A DNA stretch of 64,000 bases. Origin: Flavobacterium sp. A45. GTDB taxonomy: Bacteria; Bacteroidota; Bacteroidia; Flavobacteriales; Flavobacteriaceae. The stretch is from contig NZ_MUNX01000080.1 in assembly GCF_002001005.1 (NCBI RefSeq), positions 44,241-108,240 on the forward strand. The letters run 5' to 3'. Both the position numbers and the translations under genes were made by a program. Under the pieces are notes generated by a model. That model did no database searches and was not told where the DNA came from. It was given only the letters and a program-made list of their open reading frames with translations. Shown here one piece after another: positions 44,617 through 52,469 of the stretch. How positions within the stretch are numbered: position 1 is the first letter of the stretch; every line of letters begins with the position of its first letter.

Positions 44617-45861
44617 ATGGGAAATAATCAATCTGGCAGTTTCTTGAAAAATTACAGTAGTATTCTGTTGTTACTTGGTGGAATAATCGTTGGTAGCATT
44701 TTAGGTCTAGTTTTTGGAAATGGGGTTGAAGTCATAAAGGCATTAGGAGATATATTCCTGAATTTACTTTTTACAGCTATCATACCATTGGTGTTTTTTA
44801 CCATTGCTTCCTCAATTGCCAATTTGCAAAAATCTGAAAAACTAGGAAAGCTTTTCGGGATAGTTTTAGGAGTGTTTCTAACAACTGTGATTATTTCGGC
44901 TATTATAATGATTATTGGTGTTTTGATTTTTCCAATACATCAAGGTATAGTAATTTCAAATGTTGCATTAGAAAACATTCAGGAAAGCAGCACTGGTTCC
45001 CAAATGACTCAATTAGTAACGGTCAATGATTTCTATGAAATATTGTCCCGAAAAAATATGTTGGCGCTTATATTGTTTTCTTTTCTAATTGGTTTTTCAA
45101 CTTTGCGTGCAGGTGAAAAAGGAAAAGATTTTGCAAGGTTCCTTAATTCTGGAAACGAAGTGATGAAACAATTACTTCATCTTATTATGAAAACGGCACC
45201 AATAGGTCTTGGGGCTTATTTTGCCTATCAAGTCGGTATCTTCGGGCCACAATTATTCGGAGCTTATGCCAAGCCATTGGCGTTATATTATGCCGTTTGT
45301 ACTTTTTACTTTATTGTGTTTTTCAGTTTGTATGCTTTTTTCGCTGGAGGAAATCTAGGACTTAAAATATTTTGGAAAAATAACATCACACCCGCATTGA
45401 CCGCCGTGGGAACATGTAGTAGCATTGCAACCATTCCTGCCAATCTCGAAGCCGCAGAGCAAATGAATATTCCAAGTCACATTCGAAATCTAGTAATTCC
45501 ACTCGGAGCGCCTCTACATAAAGACGGTTCCAGTATGTCGTCGATTGTCAAAATCGCCGTCATTTTTGCACTATTTGGGAAGGATTTTACAGATCCCTAC
45601 ACTTTATTAACCGCAATCGGCATCACCATAATTGTATCTGTAGTCGAAGGTGGTATTCCAAACGGTGGATATATAGGAGAGATTCTCGCCATAACCGTTT
45701 ATGGATTCCCTATGGAGCAAGCCTTGCCGGCAGCAATGATTATTGGAACCTTGGTCGACCCAATCGCAACTTTATTGAATGCCAATGGCGATGTGGTATC
45801 CGCAATGGTAGTTGCCCGAATCTCCGAAGGCAAAAAGTGGATTACCCAAAAGAGCACCTAA
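44617..45861 (+). CDS. Dicarboxylate/amino acid:cation symporter
   Basis: A 414-residue SDF (GltP/DctA) family transporter. It shows N-terminal TMs (ILLLLGGIIVGSILGLVFG), re-entrant hairpin 1 with TCSSIATIPANLEAAE, HP2 with GGIPNGGYIGEI, and TM8 LVDPIATLLNANGDVVSAM. The serine-rich HP1 tip is SSIAT and the substrate-binding region is NANGD. Likely imports glutamate, aspartate or C4-dicarboxylates with Na+ or H+. Confidence 0.92.
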   Translation: MGNNQSGSFLKNYSSILLLLGGIIVGSILGLVFGNGVEVIKALGDIFLNLLFTAIIPLVFFTIASSIANLQKSEKLGKLFGIVLGVFLTTVIISAIIMIIGVLIFPIHQGIVISNVALENIQESSTGSQMTQLVTVNDFYEILSRKNMLALILFSFLIGFSTLRAGEKGKDFARFLNSGNEVMKQLLHLIMKTAPIGLGAYFAYQVGIFGPQLFGAYAKPLALYYAVCTFYFIVFFSLYAFFAGGNLGLKIFWKNNITPALTAVGTCSSIATIPANLEAAEQMNIPSHIRNLVIPLGAPLHKDGSSMSSIVKIAVIFALFGKDFTDPYTLLTAIGITIIVSVVEGGIPNGGYIGEILAITVYGFPMEQALPAAMIIGTLVDPIATLLNANGDVVSAMVVARISEGKKWITQKST

Positions 45862-45907
45862 ATAATGTAAAAAATCATTTACTTCGTCAGTTCGCAAAAG
45901 CTCGTTT

Positions 45908-46023
45908 GGGAGTGACCCTGTTGAGCAAAGGAGCCAACTTTAGATACCGCTTATTCGGCTCCTTTACTCAACAGGGTCGGGCTATCCATGCTACTTCGGT
46001 AGCTTATTTCTATCCCTCACTCG
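45908..46023 (-). repeat. Structured RNA-like repeat, second copy
   Basis: On the minus strand GAGTGAGGGATAG starts and GGGTCACTCCC ends the element; GAGTG/CACTC replaces the GCGTG/CACGC stem of the 37079 copy. GGATAGCCCGACCCTGTTGA leads into a long hairpin whose arms contain ACCCTGTTGAG and CTCAACAGGGT. The rest of the 45862-46312 gap holds a small terminator-like hairpin (AAAAGGAT/ATCCTTTT, 46083-46107) and A/T-rich DNA. Confidence 0.6.
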
Positions 46024-46252
46024 GTTTTCAAGATCTTTAGATTAACCCAGAAACGCGCCTTTTTTTCATCAACATCCAAAAGAAAAGGATTCAAAAAGTA
46101 TCCTTTTTACAGAAAGCAAGAGTTGCAGTCTGTTTGATGGTTTTGAAATCAATAATTTTATGCATTTAAAAAGCTTCTTTTTTATGGAATAATGAATTAA
46201 AATCCCTTTTAACAAACGAATCTTTTTTTGTTACATAAAAGATTATTTTTAT

Positions 46253-46283
46253 TTTGGCTGACTCGAAATATGTCATACATTTG
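46253..46283 (+). promoter_or_regulatory. Promoter of the pheA operon leader
   Basis: TTTG at 46253, 19-base spacer, TACATTTG at 46276-46283: exact consensus. The predicted start site is about 20 bases before the leader peptide ATG. Confidence 0.85.
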
Positions 46284-46312
46284 CAATAAATAATTGATCA
46301 ACAAAGCACATC

Positions 46313-46369
46313 ATGTCTAATAACCGTTTTTATTTTAGCAACTCTTTTTATTTCTTCTTTAGGAAGTAA
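46313..46369 (+). CDS. Phe/Tyr-rich leader peptide of the aromatic operon
   Basis: An 18-codon ORF, MSNNRFYFSNSFYFFFRK, with six Phe and two Tyr codons, between a consensus promoter and an intrinsic terminator ahead of pheA. It is functionally equivalent to the pheL leader of enterobacteria but unrelated in sequence. GGGATTGTG (46370-46378) starts right after the stop and is complementary to the terminator 5' arm region. Stalling at Phe or Tyr codons would free this segment and allow transcription of pheA. Confidence 0.85.
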   Translation: MSNNRFYFSNSFYFFFRK

Positions 46370-46421
46370 GGGATTGTGCTATGGTTATTTGAAGAACAAA
46401 AAACAAATAAAACTAATATAC

Positions 46422-46450
46422 AATCCTGATGAAAATCAGGATTTTTTTTT
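46422..46450 (+). terminator. Attenuator terminator upstream of pheA
   Basis: AATCCTGAT / ATCAGGATT, 9 pairs, GAAA tetraloop, T9 tail. Competing antiterminator: 46370-46378 with 46419-46427, 7 Watson-Crick pairs and two G-U. It ends only 6 bases before the pheA ATG. Confidence 0.93.
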
Positions 46451-46456
46451 GACCCA

Positions 46457-47284
46457 ATGAGAACGAAAATTGCAATACAAGGAATTAAAGGATCTTTCCA
46501 CCATCAAGTGGCTCAAGACTATTTTTATCAAAATATCGAAGTGGATGAATGTCTGTCTTTTGAGGAATTGGTAGCTAGTTTACTTTCGGGGAAATCAGAT
46601 CAGGCGGTAATGGCCATCGAGAATTCTATCGCCGGACCAATCATTCCAAATTACGCACTGATTGACAAAAACAATCTGCACATTATTGGTGAACATTATC
46701 TTGATATTCATCAAAATCTAATGGCGCTGAAAGGTCAAAAAATAGAAGATATTCTAGAAGTGCATTCTCATCCGATGGCTTTGTTGCAATGTATGGAGTT
46801 CTTGAAAAAATACCCAAACATAAAATTAGTTGAAGACAAGGATACTGCTGAAACTGCTAGAAGGATTCACGAAAAACAGTTAACAGGAATTGCAGCTATC
46901 GCTAGTAAAACGGCTTCGGAGATGTACGATTTGGAAATTCTGGCACCAGAAATCCAAACGATAAACAATAATATGACTCGTTTTGTGATTATTAATAGAG
47001 AGAATCATTTTGTGCCAGAAAGTGAAATAAACAGAGCTTCGTTAAAATTTGAATTGGATCATAAACGTGGAAGTTTGGCGGCAGTTTTGAATGTAATGAG
47101 TGACTGCAAATTGAATTTGACTAAAATACAATCGTTGCCAAAAATTGAAACACCTTGGAAATATTCATTTTTCGTAGATGTGACTTTTGAAAAATATGAA
47201 GATTTCGCCAAAGCCAAAAAATTGCTAACAATAATGGCAGAATTTTTTAAAGTATTAGGAGAATACAAAAACACAAAACCTTAA
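46457..47284 (+). CDS. pheA: Prephenate dehydratase
   Basis: Converts prephenate to phenylpyruvate. The 275 residues contain IQGIKGSFHHQVA, AIENSIAGPIIPNY, HPMALLQCMEF, KDTAETARRI, AAIASKTASEMYDL and NNMTRFVII, then a C-terminal ACT domain (SLAAVLNVMSDCKLNLTKIQS) that binds phenylalanine for feedback inhibition. It has no fused chorismate mutase; that activity is on the 49657 protein. First gene behind the Phe/Tyr attenuator. Confidence 0.95.
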   Translation: MRTKIAIQGIKGSFHHQVAQDYFYQNIEVDECLSFEELVASLLSGKSDQAVMAIENSIAGPIIPNYALIDKNNLHIIGEHYLDIHQNLMALKGQKIEDILEVHSHPMALLQCMEFLKKYPNIKLVEDKDTAETARRIHEKQLTGIAAIASKTASEMYDLEILAPEIQTINNNMTRFVIINRENHFVPESEINRASLKFELDHKRGSLAAVLNVMSDCKLNLTKIQSLPKIETPWKYSFFVDVTFEKYEDFAKAKKLLTIMAEFFKVLGEYKNTKP

Positions 47285-47359
47285 TTAGTCAGAAAGTCAA
47301 AGGGCGAAAGTCAAAAAAATAAAAGAATAAAAACTCTGAAAATAGAAATATAAAAAAGC

Positions 47360-48505
47360 ATGATTACAACAGCAAAACGTCTCGATATCATTGAAGAATA
47401 CTACTTCTCCTCCAAGTTGAGGGAAGTGAGACAATTGGCCTCAGAGGGAAAACCAATTATCAATATGGGAATTGGTAGTCCAGATTTAAAGCCATCAAAA
47501 GCAGTTATGGACGCTGTAGTTTCAGCAATGCAGGATGAGAATGCACACCAATATCAAAGTTACCAGGGATTGCCAGAACTTAGAAAAGGAATGGCCGATT
47601 TTTATCAAAATAATTATGGTGTTGCTTTGGATTCTAATGTGGAAATTTTGCCTTTGATGGGATCCAAAGAAGGAATTATGCATATTTCCTTGGCTTTTTT
47701 GAATGAAGGAGACCATGTTTTGATTCCGAATCCAGGATATCCTACATATAGTTCTGTAACGAATCTGGTTGGTGCTGTACCTGTTTATTACGATTTGAAA
47801 GAAGCGAATAATTGGGAGCCTGATTTTGACGCTTTAGAGAAATTAGATTTGTCAAAAGTGAGAATCATGTGGATTGGTTATCCGCATATGCCTACAGGAG
47901 CAAGAGGAAGTTTGGAATTGTTTGAAAAATTAGTGGCTTTCGCCAAAAAACACAGCATATTATTAGTCAATGATAATCCGTATAGTTTTGTTTTGAATGA
48001 TAAACCGATGAGTTTGTTGCAAGTAGAAGGAGCCAAAGATGTGGCGCTAGAACTGAATTCTTTGAGTAAAACATTCAATATGGCAGGATGGAGAGTCGGA
48101 ATGGTTTTGGGTAATGCAAAGCTGATTGACGCTGTTCTTAAAGTAAAAAGCAACATGGACAGCGGAATGTTCTACGGAATCCAAAAAGGGGCTGTTGAAG
48201 CATTGAAAAGCGATCAATCTTGGTTTGACTCGATGAACGCCGTTTACAAAAAGCGTCGTGTACTTACTGAGCAATTGGCCGAAAAATTAGGTTGTGAAGT
48301 GTACAAAGAAGGTGTTGGACTATTTGTTTGGGCCAAATTACCTGCAGGAATAGCATCAGCTGAGGATTTTATCGATAAAATATTATACGAGAAATCTATT
48401 TTTATAACACCGGGAACCATTTTTGGAAGCAATGGAGAAGGTTACATTCGATTTGCACTTTGTGTAAAAGAAGAGAAAGTACAGGAAGCTATTGATCGAT
48501 TTTAG
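47360..48505 (+). CDS. Class I/II aminotransferase
   Basis: A 381-residue fold-type I PLP aminotransferase: MGIGSPDLKPS, YQSYQGLPELRKGMADFY, NPGYPTYSS, LLVNDNPYSFV and Schiff-base lysine in ELNSLSKTFNMAGWRVGM. Between prephenate dehydratase and prephenate dehydrogenase it most likely transaminates phenylpyruvate and 4-hydroxyphenylpyruvate, the last step to Phe and Tyr. A broader role cannot be excluded. Confidence 0.92.
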   Translation: MITTAKRLDIIEEYYFSSKLREVRQLASEGKPIINMGIGSPDLKPSKAVMDAVVSAMQDENAHQYQSYQGLPELRKGMADFYQNNYGVALDSNVEILPLMGSKEGIMHISLAFLNEGDHVLIPNPGYPTYSSVTNLVGAVPVYYDLKEANNWEPDFDALEKLDLSKVRIMWIGYPHMPTGARGSLELFEKLVAFAKKHSILLVNDNPYSFVLNDKPMSLLQVEGAKDVALELNSLSKTFNMAGWRVGMVLGNAKLIDAVLKVKSNMDSGMFYGIQKGAVEALKSDQSWFDSMNAVYKKRRVLTEQLAEKLGCEVYKEGVGLFVWAKLPAGIASAEDFIDKILYEKSIFITPGTIFGSNGEGYIRFALCVKEEKVQEAIDRF

Positions 48506-48535
48506 AAATATAGCCATAAAATAAATTTTCTGAAA

Positions 48536-48635
48536 AAACGGAAAGCCCTAGCCCTGATAGCAGCGGCATCCTTTTTTGAGGCGATTTTTCTTCGCCTCAA
48601 AAAAGATATGGCGGATAGCAGGATTAGCTCCTAAA
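48536..48635 (+). repeat. Structured repeat/RNA candidate between the aminotransferase and tyrA
   Basis: CTAGCCCTG (48549-48557) pairs CAGGATTAG (48619-48627) with one mismatch. GATAGCAGCGGCATCC and GATATGGCGGATAGCAGG flank an inner perfect hairpin CTTTTTTGAGGCGA / TCGCCTCAAAAAAG. This is a widespread flavobacterial intergenic element, possibly the Rfam Flavo-1 RNA; the name is from memory and uncertain. Confidence 0.6.
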
Positions 48636-48645
48636 AAAATAAAGG

Positions 48646-49503
48646 ATGAATATATACGTAATAGGTGTTGGATTAATAGGGGGATCAATAGCATTGGACG
48701 CTAAAGGTTTGAATCCTGATGCCAAAATTTTTGGGATTGACAGTAATGAAAAGCATTTGCAGGAAGCGATTGCCCTTGGAGTTATTGATGAAGCTGCCAC
48801 TTTTGATGATTTGTCAAAAGCAGATTTTGTGATTGTTTCGGTTCCGGTGGATACGGCGATTGTGGTTTTGCCAACAGTACTGGATTTAATTTCGGATTCG
48901 GCTATTGTTTTTGATGTAGGTTCAACCAAAACACCAATATGTGAAGCGGTTGCGGGTCACCCAAGAAGAAGAAATTTTATAGCAACGCATCCAATTGCAG
49001 GAACTGAGTTTTCTGGACCATCGGCTGCGATAAAAGGATTGTTTCAAGGTAAGACTAATATCATTTGTGAAGTAGAAAAAACTACTTTCAAATTACAGGA
49101 AAGGGCATTGTTGCTTTTTTCGGCAATCGGAATGAGAATTCGCTATATGGACCCAAAATCACATGATAAACATATTGCTTATGTGTCGCATTTATCGCAT
49201 ATCAGTTCTTTTATGCTTGGGAAAACGGTGATCAATAAAGAAAAAGATGAACAAGATATTTTTGATATGGCAGGTTCCGGATTTGAAAGTACTGTTCGTT
49301 TGGCCAAAAGTTCGCCAGCGATGTGGACACCGATTTTTAAACAAAACAAAAAACAGGTGGTTAAAACATTGGAAGAATACATATCAAATTTATCCAAGTT
49401 TAAAGATCTTTTGGTGAATGATGATTACGAAGCGATTTATCACGAAATGGAGAGCGTTAACCGAATTAAGGAAATATTGAACGGAATGAATGCTAAAAAG
49501 TAG
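48646..49503 (+). CDS. tyrA: Prephenate dehydrogenase
   Basis: Oxidative decarboxylation of prephenate to 4-hydroxyphenylpyruvate. The 285 residues include the Rossmann motif VIGVGLIGGSIALDAKG, DVGSTKTPICEAV, THPIAGTEFSGPSAA, HDKHIAYVSHLSHISSFML and MAGSGFESTVRLAKSSP. It has no ACT or chorismate mutase domain. Fourth-step partner of the adjacent aromatic genes. Confidence 0.95.
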   Translation: MNIYVIGVGLIGGSIALDAKGLNPDAKIFGIDSNEKHLQEAIALGVIDEAATFDDLSKADFVIVSVPVDTAIVVLPTVLDLISDSAIVFDVGSTKTPICEAVAGHPRRRNFIATHPIAGTEFSGPSAAIKGLFQGKTNIICEVEKTTFKLQERALLLFSAIGMRIRYMDPKSHDKHIAYVSHLSHISSFMLGKTVINKEKDEQDIFDMAGSGFESTVRLAKSSPAMWTPIFKQNKKQVVKTLEEYISNLSKFKDLLVNDDYEAIYHEMESVNRIKEILNGMNAKK

Positions 49504-49578
49504 CAGTAATTCGTTTAAAGGAAAATAAAAACAGAACAACAAAATAAAGTAGTAGTAAGCAATTAATAATAAAGATCT

Positions 49579-49635
49579 CTCTTGCTCCCTCCAGTTGTTT
49601 GGGGAGTTCCGATAGCTATCGGGAGGAGAGGGGAA
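49579..49635 (+). repeat. Palindromic repeat before the DAHP synthase gene
   Basis: GCTCCCTCCAG ... GGGAGTTCCGATAGCTATCG GGAGGAG: CCGATAGCTATCGG (49609-49622) is a perfect 14-base palindrome inside an imperfect CTCCC/GGGAG repeat, related to the other C/G-rich dispersed units. Confidence 0.65.
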
Positions 49636-49656
49636 AAGTAAATAATTTTAGAAAAG

Positions 49657-50739
49657 ATGGAAAACAAGAAAGAAATGAGAGATTGGTTGAACGAATTCAA
49701 ATTGTCTCATCCATTTGTAATTGCAGGACCTTGTAGTGCTGAAACAGAAGAGCAAGTTTTGAAAATCGCGCATGAATTGAAAGATTCAGACGTTAGTGTT
49801 TTTAGAGCTGGTATTTGGAAACCAAGAACACGTCCAGGAGGATTTGAGGGTGTTGGAGAGATTGGATTGAAATGGTTAAAGAAAGCTAAAGCAGAAACAG
49901 GTTTACTTATGGGTACAGAGGTTGCTACAGCAGCGCACTGTAAATTGGCTTTAGAAAATGATATTGATGTTTTATGGGTTGGTGCTCGTACAACGGCAAA
50001 TCCTTTTGCTGTTCAAGAAATCGCAGATACCTTAAAAGGAACTGATAAAATTGTATTGATTAAAAATCCTGTAAATCCAGATATGGCTTTATGGTTAGGA
50101 GGAGTTGAGCGTTTATATGCTGCCGGAATCAAGAAATTGGGAGTAATTCACAGAGGTTTTTCTACTTATGAAAAAACTAAATACAGAAATATTCCAGAAT
50201 GGCAAATTGCTATTGAATTGCAAAACAAATTCCCTGATTTACCTTTGATCATCGATCCTTCGCATATTACAGGAAACCGTGATATGATCCTTGAAGTAAC
50301 TCAAGAAGCATTGGATTTAAATTATGACGGTATGATTATCGAAACTCATAATGATCCTGATAATGCGTGGAGTGATGCTGCTCAACAAGTAACTCCTGAT
50401 GCTTTGAAACAAATTTTCAAAGATTTGAAAGTGAGAAAAGTGAGTGGAGACACTGATGAGTTTACAAGTAAAATGACTAAATTAAGAGCTAATATCGATG
50501 TGCTTGATGCTAATTTATTGGACTTATTAGGAAAAAGAATGAAAGTGGCTGACGAAATTGGTCAAGTGAAAAAAGAAAATAACGTTGCAATTCTTCAAAA
50601 CAATCGTTGGAACGAAATCCAAGAAAAAATGATTGCAGAAGGTGCTAAAAAAGGATTGACAGAAGAATTTATAGTTAAATTGTTCAAAAATATCCACCAA
50701 GAAAGTATTGGTCACCAAGAAAAAGTCTTGAATTCATAA
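49657..50739 (+). CDS. Bifunctional DAHP synthase / chorismate mutase type II
   Basis: Supplies both the entry step of the shikimate pathway and chorismate mutase. The 360 residues start with a type I-beta DAHP synthase barrel (VIAGPCSAETEEQVL, FRAGIWKPRTRPGGFEG, TEVATAAHC, KNPVNPDMALWLGG, HRGFSTYEKTKYRN, DPSHITGNRDM). From about residue 275 an AroQ helical domain follows (LRANIDVLDANLLDLLGKRM, VADEIGQVKKEN). The fusion fits its place with pheA and tyrA. A long hairpin after the stop (50766-50812) ends the unit. Confidence 0.95.
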   Translation: MENKKEMRDWLNEFKLSHPFVIAGPCSAETEEQVLKIAHELKDSDVSVFRAGIWKPRTRPGGFEGVGEIGLKWLKKAKAETGLLMGTEVATAAHCKLALENDIDVLWVGARTTANPFAVQEIADTLKGTDKIVLIKNPVNPDMALWLGGVERLYAAGIKKLGVIHRGFSTYEKTKYRNIPEWQIAIELQNKFPDLPLIIDPSHITGNRDMILEVTQEALDLNYDGMIIETHNDPDNAWSDAAQQVTPDALKQIFKDLKVRKVSGDTDEFTSKMTKLRANIDVLDANLLDLLGKRMKVADEIGQVKKENNVAILQNNRWNEIQEKMIAEGAKKGLTEEFIVKLFKNIHQESIGHQEKVLNS

Positions 50740-50765
50740 ATAAGAGTTTTTTATTTAAAAGATTT

Positions 50766-50812
50766 AGAAAAGTTTAGAAATTTAGTTTAAAAACTAAAGT
50801 CTAAACTTTTCT
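50766..50812 (+). terminator. Hairpin after the DAHP synthase gene
   Basis: AGAAAAGTTTAGA / TCTAAACTTTTCT with inner TTTAGTTT / AACTAAA pairing: nearly one continuous stem. The T tail is short, so termination may be partial. Confidence 0.65.
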
Positions 50813-50896
50813 TGCTTTTAATATTTAAGTTTTAGGAAAGGATTGATGAATGTCGATTGCAATTAAGCCTTCTAAATTCCTAAACCGCTTAAACTT

Positions 50897-50926
50897 TTTG
50901 AATCCTAAAACAAATTACTACCTTTG
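50897..50926 (+). promoter_or_regulatory. Promoter of rsgA
   Basis: TTTG at 50897, 18-base spacer, TACCTTTG at 50919-50926. It lies only 5 bases before the chosen ATG, so the mRNA may be nearly leaderless. Confidence 0.6.
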
Positions 50927-50930
50927 CCGA

Positions 50931-51908
50931 ATGACAGGACTCGTTTACAAATCTACAGGAAGTTGGTACACCGTAAAATCAGAACAAGGAGATTTTATAG
51001 AATGCCGTATGAAAGGGAAATTCCGAATCAAAGGAATTAAAAGTACCAATCCAATTGCTGTGGGTGATATTGTCGATTACGAGCTTGAAGAAACCTCAGA
51101 TACTATTACTGGAACAATTCATAATATTCATGAAAGAAAGAATTATATCGTTCGTAAGGCGGTAAATTTATCACATCAAATGCATATTATTGCTTCCAAT
51201 ATTGATCGAGTATTTCTGTTGGTAACTGTAAACAATCCTCCAACTACATTCAATTTTATCGACCGTTTTTTGGTAACCGCAGAAGCTTATGGAATTGAGG
51301 CTATTTTGGTTTTTAATAAAATAGACACTTTGGATGAGGTCACGCTTGATGAACAGTTATATATGCAACATGTGTATCAGGAAATAGGGTATAAATGTTT
51401 GCGGGTTTCCTCGACAGAGAATAAGGGAGTCGAAGCTTTACAAGAAATGATGGTGGGTAAAGTAAGTATGTTCTCTGGACATTCAGGCGTGGGGAAATCA
51501 ACATTAGTAAATGCGATGGAACCTTCTTTACATTTAAAAACCAAAACGATATCGGTGGCAAGCAAGCAGGGACAACACACAACCACTTTTGCAGAGATGT
51601 ATGATTTGTCTTTTGGAGCCAAAATTATAGACACTCCCGGAATCAAAGGTTTTGGAATGGTTGATATGGATCCTGCGGAAATTAGCGGATATTTTCCGGA
51701 ATTTTTTAAATTGAAAGATCAATGTAAGTTCAATAATTGTTTGCATAAAGAAGAACCGCATTGCGCCATAAAAGCCGCATTAGAAAGAGATGAGATTGCT
51801 TGGTCTCGATACAATAGTTACTTGAAAATATTAGAAGGTGACGATGAACATTATCGCACAGATGATTACAACGAGGATCGAATCATTAGTGATAAATCAA
51901 GAGAGTAG
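50931..51908 (+). CDS. rsgA: Small-subunit ribosome maturation GTPase RsgA
   Basis: Circularly permuted GTPase that matures the 30S subunit. MTGLVYKSTGSWYTV is the family N-terminus, so the ATG at 50931 is preferred over the frame's earlier start at 50850; the product is 325 residues. The OB domain is followed by permuted G motifs NKID (G4), GHSGVGKSTLVNA (G1) and DTPGIKGFG (G3). The C-terminal zinc knuckle is CKFNNCLHKEEPHCAIK. Confidence 0.95.
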   Translation: MTGLVYKSTGSWYTVKSEQGDFIECRMKGKFRIKGIKSTNPIAVGDIVDYELEETSDTITGTIHNIHERKNYIVRKAVNLSHQMHIIASNIDRVFLLVTVNNPPTTFNFIDRFLVTAEAYGIEAILVFNKIDTLDEVTLDEQLYMQHVYQEIGYKCLRVSSTENKGVEALQEMMVGKVSMFSGHSGVGKSTLVNAMEPSLHLKTKTISVASKQGQHTTTFAEMYDLSFGAKIIDTPGIKGFGMVDMDPAEISGYFPEFFKLKDQCKFNNCLHKEEPHCAIKAALERDEIAWSRYNSYLKILEGDDEHYRTDDYNEDRIISDKSRE

Positions 51909-51962
51909 TAATGTCAATATCAATGTCAAAAGTAATATTTTTAAATCTGCAATTTGATATAA

Positions 51963-52415
51963 ATGAAAGTTGTTCTTCAAAGAGTTTTCCAAGCCTCCGT
52001 AAACATTGACAATAAAATAGTAGCTGATATTCAAAAAGGCTTACTCGTTTTGGTTGGTATTGAAGATGCCGATACCCAAGACGATATCAATTGGCTTTGC
52101 CAAAAAATTGCCAATCTTCGCATTTTTGGAGATGAAAATGAGGTAATGAATCTTTCTGTAAAAGATATTGATGGCGAAATAATTGTTGTTTCTCAATTCA
52201 CTCTTCATGCATCTACCAAAAAAGGGAATCGCCCTTCTTATATAAAAGCTGCAAAGCCAGAAATTGCTATTCCGCTATATGAAAACTTCGTAAAACAAAT
52301 CGAAAAGGAGTTGGGTAAAAAAGTGCAAACTGGAATTTTTGGAGCAGATATGAAAGTTTTATTGCTGAATGACGGTCCTGTTACTATTCAGATTGATAGT
52401 AAAAATAAAGAATAA
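51963..52415 (+). CDS. dtd: D-aminoacyl-tRNA deacylase
   Basis: Hydrolyses D-aminoacyl-tRNAs. The 150 residues start MKVVLQRVFQASV and have the two family motifs: SQFTLHASTKKGNRPSY, and NDGPVTIQID at the C-terminus. Follows rsgA on the same strand after 54 bases. Confidence 0.96.
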   Translation: MKVVLQRVFQASVNIDNKIVADIQKGLLVLVGIEDADTQDDINWLCQKIANLRIFGDENEVMNLSVKDIDGEIIVVSQFTLHASTKKGNRPSYIKAAKPEIAIPLYENFVKQIEKELGKKVQTGIFGADMKVLLLNDGPVTIQIDSKNKE

Positions 52416-52469
52416 TTTTAGCTTTTATTTAAACGAAATTTTCTTATATTTCGGAGCTAAATATTTTTT

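Noticed and set aside
45837..46040. 67-codon ORF after the symporter
   Set aside because: Overlaps the symporter's 3' end and the structured repeat; no protein-like features.
50850..50930. Earlier start for rsgA
   Set aside because: The extension overlaps the consensus promoter; MTGLVYKSTGSW at 50931 is the conserved N-terminus.
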